In this document: in pieces, positions 1-12,840 of the stretch
Numbering within the stretch: the first letter of the stretch is position 1
Layout: the number at the start of each line of letters is the position of its first letter
DNA from: Fratercula arctica
Taxonomy: Eukaryota > Chordata > Aves > Charadriiformes > Alcidae
Length of the DNA: 64,000 bases
Assembly: GCA_947846985.1 (NCBI GenBank)
Contig: CANTUZ010000002.1
Coordinates: 154,809,889-154,873,888 of the forward strand
Direction of reading: 5' to 3'
Translations under genes and position numbers: made by a program
Notes under the pieces: model-generated
What the model saw: only the letters and a program-made list of their open reading frames with translations
Told to the model about the DNA's origin: nothing
Databases searched by the model: none

Positions 1-309
1 ACCTATGGCCAACAGCTGGCGTCTTTAGAACCTATTACTCCCTTTGCTACCTCTGCTGAACTAGAGCTATCTGAAACAGTATGAATTAATTCCCAACAGT
101 TGTGAATCCTGCATAATTCATTTATTCATGTGCCTGTAAAAGGCATTAAAATTCAAGAGCCTGAAATAAAAATGAGTGTAATTGCACCTGGTTTTAGATT
201 CCTTCCCATTCTGCTCTACCGTTTCATTTTTACTGCCATTTAAATGGCACAATGTTTAATTGAAAGCTCTGAATTGCTGATTGCTGTTACGCAACTTCTC
301 AGTGGGGAA

Positions 310-393
310 AAATACACCCTTTGTAAATTATTTGGAAATGAAGTGGTATCTAAATACACCCTTTGTAAATTATTTGGAAATGAAGTGGTATCT
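310..393. repeat. Perfect 2-copy tandem duplication, 42-bp unit
   Basis: The unit at 310-351 is repeated without a mismatch at 352-393. Each unit starts AAATACACCC and ends AGTGGTATCT. Identical copies suggest a recent local duplication (replication slippage or microhomology repair). The unit is a multiple of three, so a short open frame stays open across it, but nothing else suggests the frame is coding. Confidence 0.95.
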
Positions 394-825
394 TTGCTAT
401 GCACAATCTCAGATACGGATGTGGAAAGCCAGAATTAGAGCTGTGATAGTGCCTATAATTTCTGGCTTAATGAAGATTCATAGGACTGGTTTTAGCAAGC
501 AAACTCTGTGAACCCTGTGAGAGTACTGGCATGTATGGGGACACGCAGCACACATTTCACCAGGACTCTTCCCATGCTGAGTTAATTAGCAATTAGCAGC
601 CTTTAGAAATTTATTAATTTGTTTAATCATAACTTCAGAAATTGAACATGGCAAATTTATGTGAAAAAGACAATTAAACATAAATGAAACATAAGAACAG
701 ATACCATAGAACTTACAAATCCAGCCAAAAGGCTGTTGGTCACGCCACATGAGTGATGCTCTACATATGTAGCCCAACATCATAAGGCATTGCTGGGCAA
801 AGTGCTATACCCAGAGGCAATAAGG

Positions 826-850
826 TAGCCCTCCCCTAGAGGGAGGGCTA
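826..850. repeat. Perfect inverted repeat, 10-bp arms, 5-nt loop
   Basis: The arm TAGCCCTCCC (826-835) is followed by the loop CTAGA and its exact reverse complement GGGAGGGCTA (841-850). It could form a GC-rich stem in DNA or RNA. No T-run follows and no gene is nearby, so no terminator or regulatory role can be assigned. Confidence 0.85.
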
Positions 851-1904
851 GAGGACAAAGGCGGTGAGGCCAACGGAGGGAGCTCATGCTTTCAGTGAAA
901 CACCCATGATCAGGGTGCCAAATGGTGAGTTTATACAGTGATCCTGGCATGCCACCTCCAGAGGCTTTGAGCAATGAGAAAAACTTTCCCAACAGTGCAG
1001 TGGTCTGTGGATCACACTGCTTTCTGCCAAATATCATCTCTAGTGAGAATTGTACATGTTTTGGAATCAATTGTAGGGAATAATGAAGTGTAAGACTCGA
1101 AGACTACTCTTAAAATAGAAAATATCCAGTAGGGACAATTGGGATGAAATACGCAGTGTTTGTGCTCAGGATTCCCTTCACACTCCTGCTATTATTATGA
1201 TGGAATGAAGCCACTTGGGTTGTTTTTTCACTCCATTCATGATCCAAAACTTTGGCCAACATTTGCAAAAACAATAGAGCTGAACCCTGAGCTGGGTTTC
1301 AAGTTGACTCTGATTAGTCTGTGGTTTTGATCGTTCCTTCCTCGCCAAATTTGTGCCTGAAAAGAAAAGTATGAAACTCAATGCATATCAGTTGTTATGC
1401 ATTTTCTTTTTAAATTTAGAAATATTGGGCTCACTTGAATACAAACCTGATGGAGAGGGCACGGGAGGTGATATTTCTTGATAATATCTCTGGGAAATAA
1501 AACTACTGGTACTTTCGCATAGGTCTAGTTTCCAGCCACTGTTACGTTTTAATGATATGATCAATAACCATATAGATAGAAGGGACATTTCCTACCACAC
1601 AAAATACAATAGCTTGAAACATGAGAAGTGGTTTCTGCATCCCTTTAACTGGTGGTTAACCTCATCGAATTACTGCACCTGCCAAGGCTGTGAGAACTAA
1701 ATACAGCTGGTGTTAGCGTCTGGCCAACTGCACCCAACCCTATGTTAATTTGAGCAGATGTAAGCAACCACATAGTAGTCTCTGGCATGACGTGATGAGA
1801 CTATGCTTCATCACAAGCTGGAGTGATTGGTCCCAAGGTGCAGAAACCAGGGCAAGATACAACTACTTGCTTCTCTCTCCTCGCTGAATCCAGCCCTGAC
1901 AAAT

Positions 1905-1950
1905 CCACAAAATCAGGGAGTAATTTAGGCTGGAAGGGACCATGTCCAGG
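1905..1950 (-). mobile_element. Possible decayed CR1 3' tail
   Basis: The stretch around TTTAGGCTGGAAGGGACC resembles the reverse complement of the CR1 3' end, which usually reads TTTAGGTTGGAAGGGACC just inside the ATTCTATGA tail. The octamer tail itself is not recognisable, so this is only a tentative relic. Confidence 0.35.
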
Positions 1951-1959
1951 AAGGAGGAC

Positions 1960-3430
1960 CAGAAGGCTACTTTCATATCAAGGCCTCTGAGAGCCATTGA
2001 GTTGTTAGGCTGAGACAAGGAAAGAAGGGCGGGCCTTAGAGGGTACCTTGTCTAGGCAACCCCTGATCAGAAACACCGTACAAACAGAATAAAGCAACAG
2101 CTCTGGATCCCAAGGACAGAGGACAAAGTAAGTCAAGACTCAGAAGCGTAAGAACAAAGAAACCATGGTCTTGGAAACTAGTAGGCAAGGAGAGTTTTGT
2201 GAAGGAATGTGATGAAGAAATGACGTAGCTGAGCAGATACACTTCAATAGGGGATATACTCTCCCCTATCTGGGATGCTGCTTTTGTTGTGTTTGTTTTT
2301 GCTTTTTTCAGCAAAGCAGCTTCCTTGAAAACTAAGCAAGAGGGTGAAAGAGAACAAGATGAGAACTCCAGGGCACCTTACTTTATTTCCTTCCATGCCT
2401 TACCCCAAAATGACCTGTACTAATTCCTTCAGCAAGCACCACATAAAAGACAGAGCAAGTGAATGGTTCCCTTCTTATAAGGAGTTTCTCATGAGAATCT
2501 TGCATGGTCCCAAGAATATCTTGCCTGTCCTACACTGAGCACAAGATGGTCAGGAGAGGGCTACTGAACTAGGTAGATCTTTATTTTCACCCTGCTTGCA
2601 GTTCAACTCTCAATGACTCCTCTGAGAGCTCATCATATTTAAATTTTTGAAGCCTGGAACAGAAGCCTCTTAATGAATATAAGGAATGCAGCCAGCCTGT
2701 CCCTCTTACTCCAGTGCTGCATAGTTTCCTATATTATTTTGTTGGGCTTTATTCAGTTTTAAATGACATGAATGTAAGGTTACCAGATCTGTAAAGTACC
2801 CTCAGTTCTACAGTAGATGAGAGAATGAAGTAATGTACACTTACACAGCAACCTGTGCTCACAAAACATACAGATACATATGTAGACATGTAATGCCTTC
2901 TACCAGATGGTTAGAATTACATGGTCACTCTGTCTGTGAGATGTATCCTGTTATGTTACGTAGAAATATTAGGCATAAATTATATAGACACAACAGCAGG
3001 TATCACTGAGAAAATTCGGATTAAGGCCAACAGTCATGTTTACAGTTCACTTGAGCAGGTTTTTTTTATGTCTCTGAATTGGAACCACTAAGCAGTCATC
3101 CATGCATAACTTTCTTCCTCTAGCCGTGTATACAACAGGGACCATGCATAACACGGATGTGAATCCTTATTGCCCTTCCCCGCTCTTCTCACACAGAATC
3201 CCATGACCACATTGTTTACAGCTAAAAGATTACTCAACACTATTTTAATGTCTAACTTTTATGAATACCGAGGCTGTATTTGCTTCATCAGAACAGGAAA
3301 ATCTCCAGGATTATATCTCAGCTTGGAGAGATGCAAATCACTGCAATGTGGTTATAACATGACACCTAATAACAAGGATGTTATTTCACAGATTGCCACA
3401 CTTAGGTCAGAAGAGTGTCTGAATGAGGTA
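1960..3430. other. Unique non-coding sequence, no gene seen
   Basis: No repeat family, exon-like frame or RNA gene is recognisable. Open frames are under 95 codons and look like chance. Confidence 0.55.
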
Positions 3431-3439
3431 TAAGACACA

Positions 3440-3506
3440 TATGATGGAGCCAGACGACCTCTTGAGGTCCCTTCCAACATGAATTATTCTATGATTTATG
3501 ATCTTT
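3440..3506 (+). mobile_element. CR1 LINE 3' tail fragment
   Basis: The fragment reads through CCAGACGACCTCTTGAGG and TCCCTTCCAAC to ATTCTATGATTTATGAT. This is the conserved last 60-70 bp of avian CR1, ending in the ATTCTATGA-type repeat. The copy is severely 5'-truncated, which is usual for CR1, and has no coding content. Confidence 0.8.
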
Positions 3507-6500
3507 CGATTTTAGGGGACAAACAGCTAAGATGGGTGACTGCAGCATGAAAACCGAAGAATACAAATCTATCTCCTTATATGGCTCCCATTATTTTATT
3601 CGTTGTCTTTTTCTACTCCCCCGAAGAGACATCTTGCAGGTTTTCTTAACTGCGATTTCTCAGGTAAAGGAGAAAATCTATGAGAAATGTATGTTTCATG
3701 GCAGGTTTGGTGATACCCTGCTTCAGCTGCTCTGAAGCTATGTCAGGATGAGTTAAAGATTTCCCACCTTCAGCAGTCAGGAACCGAGAGGAGGAGAGCC
3801 TCTCAGATGCTCGTTTCTGCTCCCTATGCCCACCTTTGGTGTAACTTTGGCATCATCAGTGCAGGAAGCAGCTCAGGTTGCTCTGCACTACGGACGGCTC
3901 TGTGCCCCCTCTCCGAACTGAGACCTCAGCAGTCACACCTATGTTTTAGTTCAGTCTCTAAATCTCAGTCACGTGAGGTGATTAGATCACAGTAGAAGAG
4001 GAAGTTTCTCAGCGTACAATCATGGGACAAAGTCACATTCTGGAGTGTTTCCAGAAGGGCCATAGACAAGTATAGTGTTACAGACCTTTTCATTTAAGGT
4101 ATTACCCAGAAACATGAGAAACCAACTTGCTTCTAAAGCAGGTTGGTTAAGCTTTTCAGGTTGACCTCAGGCCATTAGATGAAAAAGTCCAACATTTTAA
4201 TATCACAGAAATTTCAAATCTGCCACTTAATTTCTGCCCAGCCTGAAGGCACCTAAGCTTTTTTTGCAGCGAAGTCCTTCCAGCACCTACGTTTCTTTTT
4301 CTAGTGATGTCCAAAGTGACCTGGTGATCTGCAAAACCTCATCTGCATTCACAGTTAGTGCCACTCTCTGTCCCCACACCTCTGAGGCCTGAGGTGGTGA
4401 GCAGTCTGACAGCAGGGCTGGCGCCACCTCTGTCCTCCATGACCCAGTTATTACAGCCTATCTCCATGTCAGGAGAAACTTGGTTTTTCACCCTTCCAGA
4501 CCAAAGCAGGAACATGATGACTCAGCTCTAGGAGAGTTGTTAAATTTCCCTTTCTGAGGATGTACATCTTTGTATAATGTTAAAAAGTATTCAGGAAGCC
4601 ACAAGGAGTAAAGCAAAGATGTCCTAACAGTTGTGGTCTGTAATTGAATTAGTGTGATCCAGATGCTGCCAGGGTGAAGAGTGATTCCAGATAAAATGGA
4701 AATCTTCCAGTAGAAGATCTGTTATTTTCAGACACTCACTTTGGAGAAGGGAGACTTGACTCTCAAACCCTGTTCCAAATCAAGCAGATGTTGGATCTGA
4801 AGCTCCCCTGTCCACAAAGAGCTGTATTAGCCTAGGTGAAAAAACAGTTCACGTTTCTCTTACTTCTGGTGGCTATTTTGGAGAGGCAGAGTTTAAGCCT
4901 AAGCTCCTTCTTACCATCTTTACGATCAGCTCAGCAGCTCGCTGCGCATACAGCATAGCTTGTTCTCTGTTCTTGCTCACACTCCTGTACAGAGGACTAG
5001 TCTGTGAAGTGGCTTTCAATTCTCGTATGTAAAACCAGAAAAAACATCTCATGGATGTTGAGAAGGAAGACAGTGATATGACCCTACCCTATATTAATGA
5101 AGACCAAGTAAGTATCTAGAAGATGAGGAAATTTCTTGTTTTTCACTGTAAAAGGACTAAGTGATGTTACCTGGTTGGATACTCATCTAGTACAAGTTCA
5201 GACTATTTTAAGACAACACAAATCTTAATTCATTTTGTATTAGGATGTCAATGCTGTCCTGCAAGGAAATACTGGTCTGTAAAGAAAAGAGATGTAGCAA
5301 AAAGTACTTATCAGATAACATCTATTAAAAGTTGCCACAATCTTATGCAAACATCGATTAATCTCAAAATGATCCAGCATTAAAAATTCTAGCTCATTTT
5401 AAAAAATTTTCTATTTCATTGACCCAAAGCATAACCAAAATGCAGCAAGGTCCCTTTTGCCACAACTGGATTTTCTGTAACACAGTTATTTCCACAGAAA
5501 ATTCCTGGACAGTCCTGTATATATACTAGGAAACACTCTGATCTCCATCAGCAGTGATGGCTCAGCTAGCTCAGTAGCAATCTGAGCAATATTAGCCTCT
5601 TTCCAGACCTGTCTCTTGCACAAATCTGAGAAAATTCTTGTAATTTTGGAAGAAACAAGCCACAACGAAGTTCCAGCTGCAGGTGAATTTATCTACTAAA
5701 AAACTTTTTTGCCATTTATATCACACTAGGAAAAAAAATAAAACAAACAAACAAAAAAATACTAATACTAATACCAACTCTAAAAACTGTTAGAAGTTGC
5801 ATTTTAGTGCTGCTAGCAGCTGGTACAGCAGGCAAAATACTCAAGGATAGAAACATATCATCAGAATAATGTTAACAGCTTTTGCTGGACTGCTCTTTTC
5901 CAGATGCCACAGAGCTAAATGACAGTTGCTAAATATTAGAAAAGGGAGAAAAATTGACATCATGTAGTTTTCTAAGCAGTCAGCACACTATTCACTTTAC
6001 AACAGTTTTGGCATAGTAATTATCAAAACACAGGTTAAAAAACCCCAACCCTACTGTAATCAGAGTTTAGATTAAATTAAGTTTATGACACTAGCGAAAT
6101 ACCTTATTCAGGATTTTGTTCAGAACATAGAGAAGTTCTGTCAGAACAGATGGGCAGGGATACTAAAAGCTACATGAGGAGATTATAAAACAACAATGCT
6201 ACTGACTTTTAATGGACTTTAAACTCCTGTCTTCTGCAGATGCCACCTTTCCTCCATACTGCAAAATGTGTCAATTTACAGTCCATTCTGTACAGCGTGG
6301 GCAATTCCACAATGTCCAACAACATTGCTCAAAATGGAAAAGCCTTTAAATGAAACTTATCAAGTGTGACTGCCCTGTGTAGTTGGCTTTCAGTTATGGT
6401 AAAGTAGCACTTAGAGCTGCATCTGCAATTAGAAGCACCTACACATAATGTGATTACAGTCTCTGTAGAAAGGGAAGAGGAACGGGGAAAAAAAATCAGG

Positions 6501-7063
6501 AAGAAAAAGAAAAAAAGATCACATTCAGACCTCCTACTGAAGGTGCCAAGCTGGGGGCTGAGGCTAATTCTCTCTTGATTGATTAGGGAGCAAAGGTCTG
6601 GCAGCTCTGGATGACAGAAAGACACAGTAGCTCATCGTTGAGTGTAGATGTCAAACAAGTAGCGATGGCATTGTTACACCTTCATAGTAGAAAGTCTATA
6701 TGCAGCCTATACAGCCTGAAGCTCAGCTGTGAATCAGCCTCCTACTGATTTCAAAGGGAATCTTAAAAGCATTGGAAGTGCTGAGCCTGAGCGAGTCAAA
6801 CAAAATCACAAAGGAAACCCCTGTCAAAATGGAAGCTGGATCACTTCTGTCCTCATGCAATGCCTTCCTCCACGGTCACCTTTCTTCTTTAAAGGTAGTT
6901 ACTGATAATTTTAGAGATGAAAATATGTTAACACAACAAAGATGTGTCACATGCTCTGAAGATTTACAGCCTAAGGACCAGATCCTATGGTTGGATCAAC
7001 ATTGGATAGTCTATGTGTCCAAAGGGTTCTGTATGTATTTTTATTGCCAGGACATCAAGCTGG

Positions 7064-7087
7064 CGGGGGGTGGGGGGGGAGGAGGGG
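7064..7087 (+). repeat. G-rich run with G-quadruplex potential
   Basis: Runs of six and eight G separated by one T are followed by GGAGGGG. Splitting the eight-G run gives four G-tracts of three or more with very short loops, which meets the usual G-quadruplex pattern. An A/C-rich tract (AAACAAAAACAAAAAAGC) follows directly. Confidence 0.6.
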
Positions 7088-9002
7088 AACAAACAAAAAC
7101 AAAAAAGCACAGCAAAACTTGTAGACAAAAATAACAAAAATACATATGTCAGAAATTTGTCATATATTTTGCTCCAAAAAGATTACAATGTCCATCCACT
7201 GTAAAAATGTCCACACAGTACTCAGTCCACTAATTTGTCACACATCGTTTGTATGTACTACAACACGTCTTTTGGAAAGATGCCCAGTCTTCATGTCACC
7301 TGTTCAGGAATCTACCACAGAGCACCACAGAGTGTCCCGGTGACTGATGCCACACAAAGTTTGCCACTGTTAAATTTACTGGTTATAAAGCCGAATAATA
7401 TCAGAAAGCCACTTCATCTTATCACCTGTAAGCAATTCTTTTTAAGACTGCTAGGTCAAGCCTTTTCGCATTGTACGGACTTTCTCCAAACCCTATATAC
7501 TCTTTAGACTTTTTAATATTGTAATCATGCACAACAGGGCTCATTTCACCTAACATACAGTCATCTAAAAGTAGCATCTTGTTGACATCGCCTCTATGTT
7601 TAGCTCAAAGAAATTCACCTCACCACTAGACAGCTGGAGTGAATCACCCTGTTGAGGTATTAGTCTGTCCAGGGACTGCAGAAGGAGCCTGGGCAACAGA
7701 TTTTGACTAGACATCAAATGTTTTGATCAAGACGGAGCCCGTCCTTTAAGTGGTAACAGTAATCCAGCGGTAGCTAAAATACTACCCTGGTACCTCATCT
7801 CCCAGTCCTGCCCAGAGGAGCAGACATTATTTCCCAAAGAGATCATGGCTGGCCCTCGTTTCCTAATAGCTTGTTCTGGCAGGAACACTTGTACCCAGCC
7901 ATAGATAAAAGGCTGAAGCTGATGGAGAAGAAAAAGCTGAAAAAGACAGACTGCTCACATGGCATTTGTGAGGCAGCAAAGTTAATTGCTATGTAATTAC
8001 CACCCAAGTAAATTGTTTAATGTGGTAAAATGTGACCAGGGTTGTTACTTCTGTTGCAAGCAGTGGCTCATGATGCCATCTGCAACCCATCAACAGATCA
8101 CATAGTGAATTTGCTGCAGATGTAAAGCAAACCCTCGACATCTCCAAGCATGTTGTTAAAAACCCCCATCAAGTGAATACTAACAATTCTGTTGTTTCAG
8201 ATGTCACTGTAGCTATTTACACAGGGCTTGATGGTGCCGCACTTGTTCATGTTGATGAGGGAAGAATATGGTTAGTTAAGAGAAGAGCAGGTTGGCAATG
8301 GCTTCTGGGGTTAGAAACAAAAATAAAAGGGGGATAAAAGACACATCAGTGTTCAACCATAATTGGAAATCCAGCTACGCCGTGTGGAGAGGGGAGCGAT
8401 GAGGGGGAAAGGAATGTGGTCTGTCATGAAAGCAGCTTTCTGGCAATTTACTGTGGGATCACAAGCAGTTCCTATAAACAGTGGGCAACTGCTGGATCAG
8501 CTACTGACTCCTCCTGGGTGCAATGTGCTCGGTGCCCAAAGCCAGTGGGAGAGCGTGCCAGGTCAGAGTCATAACCACACCAGGCGCCGATGCTCAGATC
8601 TGTAAATCTGAACTAATGCACTGAAAATGGAGTGACATCCAAGGGTGTGGAGGGAGATGCGATCAAACTGCTCATGGACCTGCAGCATGTTTTGCAGAGC
8701 ATCGCAAGGGAAGACAGGGCTCCCTGGGAATCATAGGGTTTGGGCACAGTCTGGTGCTGCCAGCATTGCAGGGACTGCCACTACGCAGGGGGAGAACCTT
8801 TATCTCTTATTTTAACAGTATTATTTAATTACCTGCAATCTCCAGTTCAAAAGGTCACTGTGAAAAAGTAATAATAGTGATGCTTTCAATCTGTGCTTTA
8901 AAACACTGACCTATTTCCTGTTGCTGCACCTCTTGTCCCCACACCACATTATCACTTGCCCCATACAAGTGCTTGGATTTGTTTCTCATGTTTTTATGTT
9001 TG

Positions 9003-9043
9003 GGGTTTTTTTTTACTTTTTCTTTTTGCCTTTTTTTTTAAAA
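9003..9043. repeat. T-rich low-complexity tract
   Basis: Interrupted T runs of up to nine residues. No retroelement body with matching flanking duplications was recognised on either side. Confidence 0.8.
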
Positions 9044-10532
9044 TAAGAACATTTCAGGAGCAGCTCAAGGACCCAGGAATCACCAAGTTCTCTTTAGATT
9101 TGAGCTCCTTGGCGCCTGAGGTGCCTTTGAAAGTATCTCCCATGGTTCACAGTAACCCAGACGCTCAGCAGATCTCATTCAAAGCAGAAAATTGAGCCCT
9201 ATAAAAAGCTGTTCTTCCTGCTGAAGGGTATCTGGGATTATCAGCACACATTACTTCATGAGAGAGAAATGCTTCCCAGCTCCACTGATTGTCACACTTC
9301 GAGCCATCTCTCATTCCAGTGCCTGTAGCCTGGTTTTGCTCCTTTGGTTACTTTGCACTGAGTTGTAGGGAACAGTTGAAGAAAAAAGAAAAAAACCTGT
9401 AAAGCAGTTTTATTTTAAACCCAGGCGGCAGTGCCACCCTAGTACCACTTTTATGTATCTGATGGGGCTGCTGAGCTTCTGGGTGAGCCTGTATTTATGC
9501 AAAATTTGTAAGCTCCTCAAGTATACGTACTTGAACCTTACACATCCAAAACAAGCGGATACAAGTACATACACCATTACCTGACGCACACACTCTTCAC
9601 AAGACCCACATGTACATATACTTCTAGAAAACGACCCACAGGAGCCTTTTGTTCTTACAAAAATTGAGTCTGATTTTGACTTAAATTCTTCTGTCAGGTG
9701 AATGCACACACTGGGATAAACAGAAAAGCTTGTTTTATATTGGGGGCAGAAAAGCAGCTTCTGGATTTTCAAGCTGTTTGCTTGCTTCCATGGAAGAGTT
9801 GGTTGGGAGATTGGACAATGGTGTGCATAAATCTGCACCATTTTGCACCATGAGAGAATTTGTCTTAGCAAGAGAGAGACTGATCCACAGATCTCTCCAG
9901 CCCAGGGGAATTTAGCAATTTGAATTGGAGCAGAAATCTTGCAGTGGAGTAAATTACCATAGTTCAGCTGATTACAGTAGCTGAAGAGTTATTATCACAG
10001 CTTTGAAGGATATCAGCAGACTGGACAATCTCTAAACTGTGGAGCAATGCTGCACACTTACAACATTGACCCTCGGTCCTCAGTCTCATTAATTTAATTT
10101 TCATGCACAGCATAGAGCAGCAATGGTTAACATATACTAAGAACAACTACGGCATGTACCTTCTTCCATTTTTCTCCCTGATATTTCCAATTGCAAAGAT
10201 ATTTTTATTGGAAAAGTGATTTGTAATGTACAACAATGCACAGCAATTTTTCCTGGCATTATCATGGGGAACAGAGCAGTGGCATCATAATGTATGCTAC
10301 CACAAAATAAACTGTAGTAAAAATGGAGCCATTATTACTTGATGATCTCTTCCATTAGAGAGGGTTTCAGGAACTAGTTCTTTAGCACCAGGTAAGGGCT
10401 AAGACTGGGCACACTTGAATCATGACAGATCCACTGCAAAAGCCTAAAACATTTGCTTTCTTTTATGACTGGTTTTATCAGTAGCAGGAAATGGTATTGT
10501 CATTGGTTTTATAAGGCCAACTAATCAAACTC

Positions 10533-10546
10533 TTTTTTTTTTTTTT
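10533..10546. repeat. Poly(T), 14 nt
   Basis: An uninterrupted run of 14 T followed by GTTTATATG. No associated element is recognisable. Confidence 0.85.
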
Positions 10547-11269
10547 GTTTATATGATACTTTCCTAATAGGTTGAAAAAGATGTTGCAGCAATCCAGAAC
10601 AAAAAATGCCTCCGTTGGCCCTGTTTAGCTGTTCTTGTTCTTTGGCAGCTTAACACTGCAGCAAATACGGTGACCACACTGTGAGCCATGATTTAAGTTG
10701 TTTGAGATCCAGCACCCGAGACATCACAAAGCTTGCAGAGGCACATCACAGACTGAAAAACTATAAAGTTCTGAGATATGAGTGACGATGGGTCATGTCC
10801 ATCTGAGCAGAGTCTTTCTTGGATTTCTTACACCAGTTGTAGAAAATCAGCTTGAAAAAAAAAAAATTACTTTTACTATCCTCAAGATGTAAGCAGGTCC
10901 TACTAAGCACCATTTAGCAATTATGTATTCTAATGGAAGATGTTTTAATAAAATTATTATTTTTAGTGGAAAAATGTGTCATACAGCTAACCTTTTTCAA
11001 ATTTAAAGTCACACAAGAGAAGACACATATACAGAGGGGGTAGGCAGATGGCTATTTCACAGCAGAAAATTGTATTCAACGTCAGTGTCAAAAAAAGAAT
11101 GTTTAGGTCTAAATCAAAAAAATTTGCAGCATTTTGTTCTATCAGTGATACTTAGTCTTTTTATACTGAGTGAAGATGAACATGAAATACAGATATTCCA
11201 CAGTTCCATGCAGGTTGTATATTCTATTTTCTGACTAGGTCTAAATACAAATGAAATAAATTTAAGTGC

Positions 11270-11292
11270 TTTTTTTTTCTTTTTTTTTTTTT
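11270..11292. repeat. Poly(T) interrupted by a single C
   Basis: Nine T, one C, then thirteen T, followed by CCC. Read on the minus strand this is an A-rich tract, which gives a lysine-run artefact in the antisense frame. Confidence 0.85.
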
Positions 11293-12565
11293 CCCTTTTG
11301 GAAATATATTGGTTTTGCCTATATTGTAAATTAACAAATGGTGTAAATAAATCCTTGCAATAATTATTTTGAGGAAAAAGAGAGGACCACAAGAATAAAT
11401 GAAGACAGATATGTTTATGGTACCCTCATTTTCTTTTTTAAGAAACCAAGAAAAATAAAGCCTTCACAGCTGAAGGACAGTTTTGCATTCTAGTTCCTCC
11501 CAGATATTTTTTTCAGGATTTTTTAAAGTTCACAAATCAAAGCAAGGGCATGTTCTCTTGTTCTCAGTAGGCGAAGCATATAGTTTTACCACAAGGGGAA
11601 AAGGGCAGCAAAGTTGATCTGCAAATCTCTTACTTGAGCCTTAGTAATTTTAGACAGGTGCCCTTTGCTTAGCGATATTTTTTTCTTGAAAGAATGTATC
11701 TTGGCACAAAGGGGAAAAAAAAAAAGTAATTTTAGACATGTGGCCTTTAGAAAGCCAATGGCTTACAAATTAATTTTACTGGAGACTGTAGCAATTACAA
11801 GACTTGAAACTGCCATCTGGATATTCACCTGAACCTCACCGCAGAGTCCATTTCTCTGTCCGGGTTTCTGTTGCAATTTGTTGAGGAAATGCTGTAGATC
11901 TTGACATGTCCTAAAACCAAAATATTGTGGTCCTGTCACTGTAAAGAGAATCAAGCTCCAGGTCTGTGTGTTGACATTCAGAGCCTTTCAGAGGTAGGTG
12001 CTCCTTACGTGGAAGCTCACCTTTTGCTCTGCAGCTGCTGTTTCTTTCTTTTGATGGTTGTCTCAGCTGAGAGAAAGGATGCTTCCAGCTAGGAATGAGC
12101 ACTCATGCTCTCCAAGGAGCTCGAAATGTCTTTAGTTAAACTTTTTTTTTTATAGATTGAGAAGAGAAAGGATGCTGTCCAAATGACAGCACCTGTCCGG
12201 GAAACAAAATCTTTTTACAGAATGGTGCTAGTTCCAGGGAAAGATCTATCGGCAAAGTTCAGGACAAGGGTCTGATTTCTGCTCAAAGAGTAGGAGATTG
12301 AAAGTAGTTTGAGAACACATCAGTCACCTAGAAAAAGACAGTTCAGATCTGTCATCTGCCCAGTAACCACAAAAGCACTGAACGCCTGTATCCTGAGCGC
12401 CTTAATCCACAGGACATGGGCACACTACCTTTCGCCCACTTTTCACACACAAAACGCCGAGAGATTGAGGGTCATTTTCTATATAAAACAGGCCTTTGTT
12501 TTCAAAACCATTAAGAATTTTGTGTAGTGGAAACATTTCCAGCGCAATACCAAAGCTAGCATGAA

Positions 12566-12632
12566 ATAACATAAAATAAAATAACATAAAATAAAATAAT
12601 ACAGTAAGATAAGATACGACACGACAAGACAC
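12566..12632. repeat. Degenerate pentanucleotide microsatellite (ATAAA-type)
   Basis: The sequence stays in strict 5-bp register for 13 units. It goes from ATAAC/ATAAA units through ATAAT and ACAGT to AAGAT, AAGAT, ACGAC, ACGAC and AAGAC. This looks like an (ATAAA)n array whose right half has mutated and re-expanded as new pentamer variants. It lies about 200 bp from the left end of the CR1 relic. Confidence 0.85.
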
Positions 12633-12840
12633 TCTTTTCTGGGAAAGACAAGAAATCCAGTGAGCAACAATACAATGGAAAAGATGCCAGTGTCATCTGC
12701 AAACTTAGATTCTAGCTTATGCCATCAATATAATACAGCGTCTCCCACATTTGAAGGCCCTCTGTTTTGTAATATTGCATTTGGATCCAGGGCCCATGGA
12801 CAGCACTATAGCCCACATCAGAAACTCCTTTTCTGTCTTC

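Larger units (their letters stand above)
1..1900. other. Unique non-coding sequence, no gene seen
   Basis: AT-leaning sequence with no recognisable exon or repeat family. The open frames are all under 100 codons, overlap on both strands and match no family I know. The only structure seen is a perfect 42-bp tandem duplication and a 10-bp-arm hairpin, listed separately. Confidence 0.6.
3510..12560. other. Long unique non-coding stretch with low-complexity runs
   Basis: No known gene, LTR or CR1 copy is recognisable in these 9 kb. There are T-rich runs (about 9003-9041, 10533-10546, 11270-11292), an A/AAAC-rich run near 5729-5760 and a G-run at 7064-7087. The longest open frame is 153 codons on the minus strand (9410-9871). 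It starts MLRQILSWCK, is Cys-rich in the middle, matches no domain I know and has no visible splice or promoter context. Chance is the best explanation for it. Confidence 0.5.

Noticed and set aside
8731..8760. AATCATAGGGTTTGGGC as a CR1 tail
   Set aside because: Only a few bases fit the tail pattern and the adjoining 3' UTR signature is absent.
12687..12713. A second FADD-like CR1 reverse-transcriptase motif (minus strand SKFADDTG) left of the main relic
   Set aside because: Only about 25 bp match and the flanking sequence does not resemble CR1. It could be a scrap of another copy but is too short to call.
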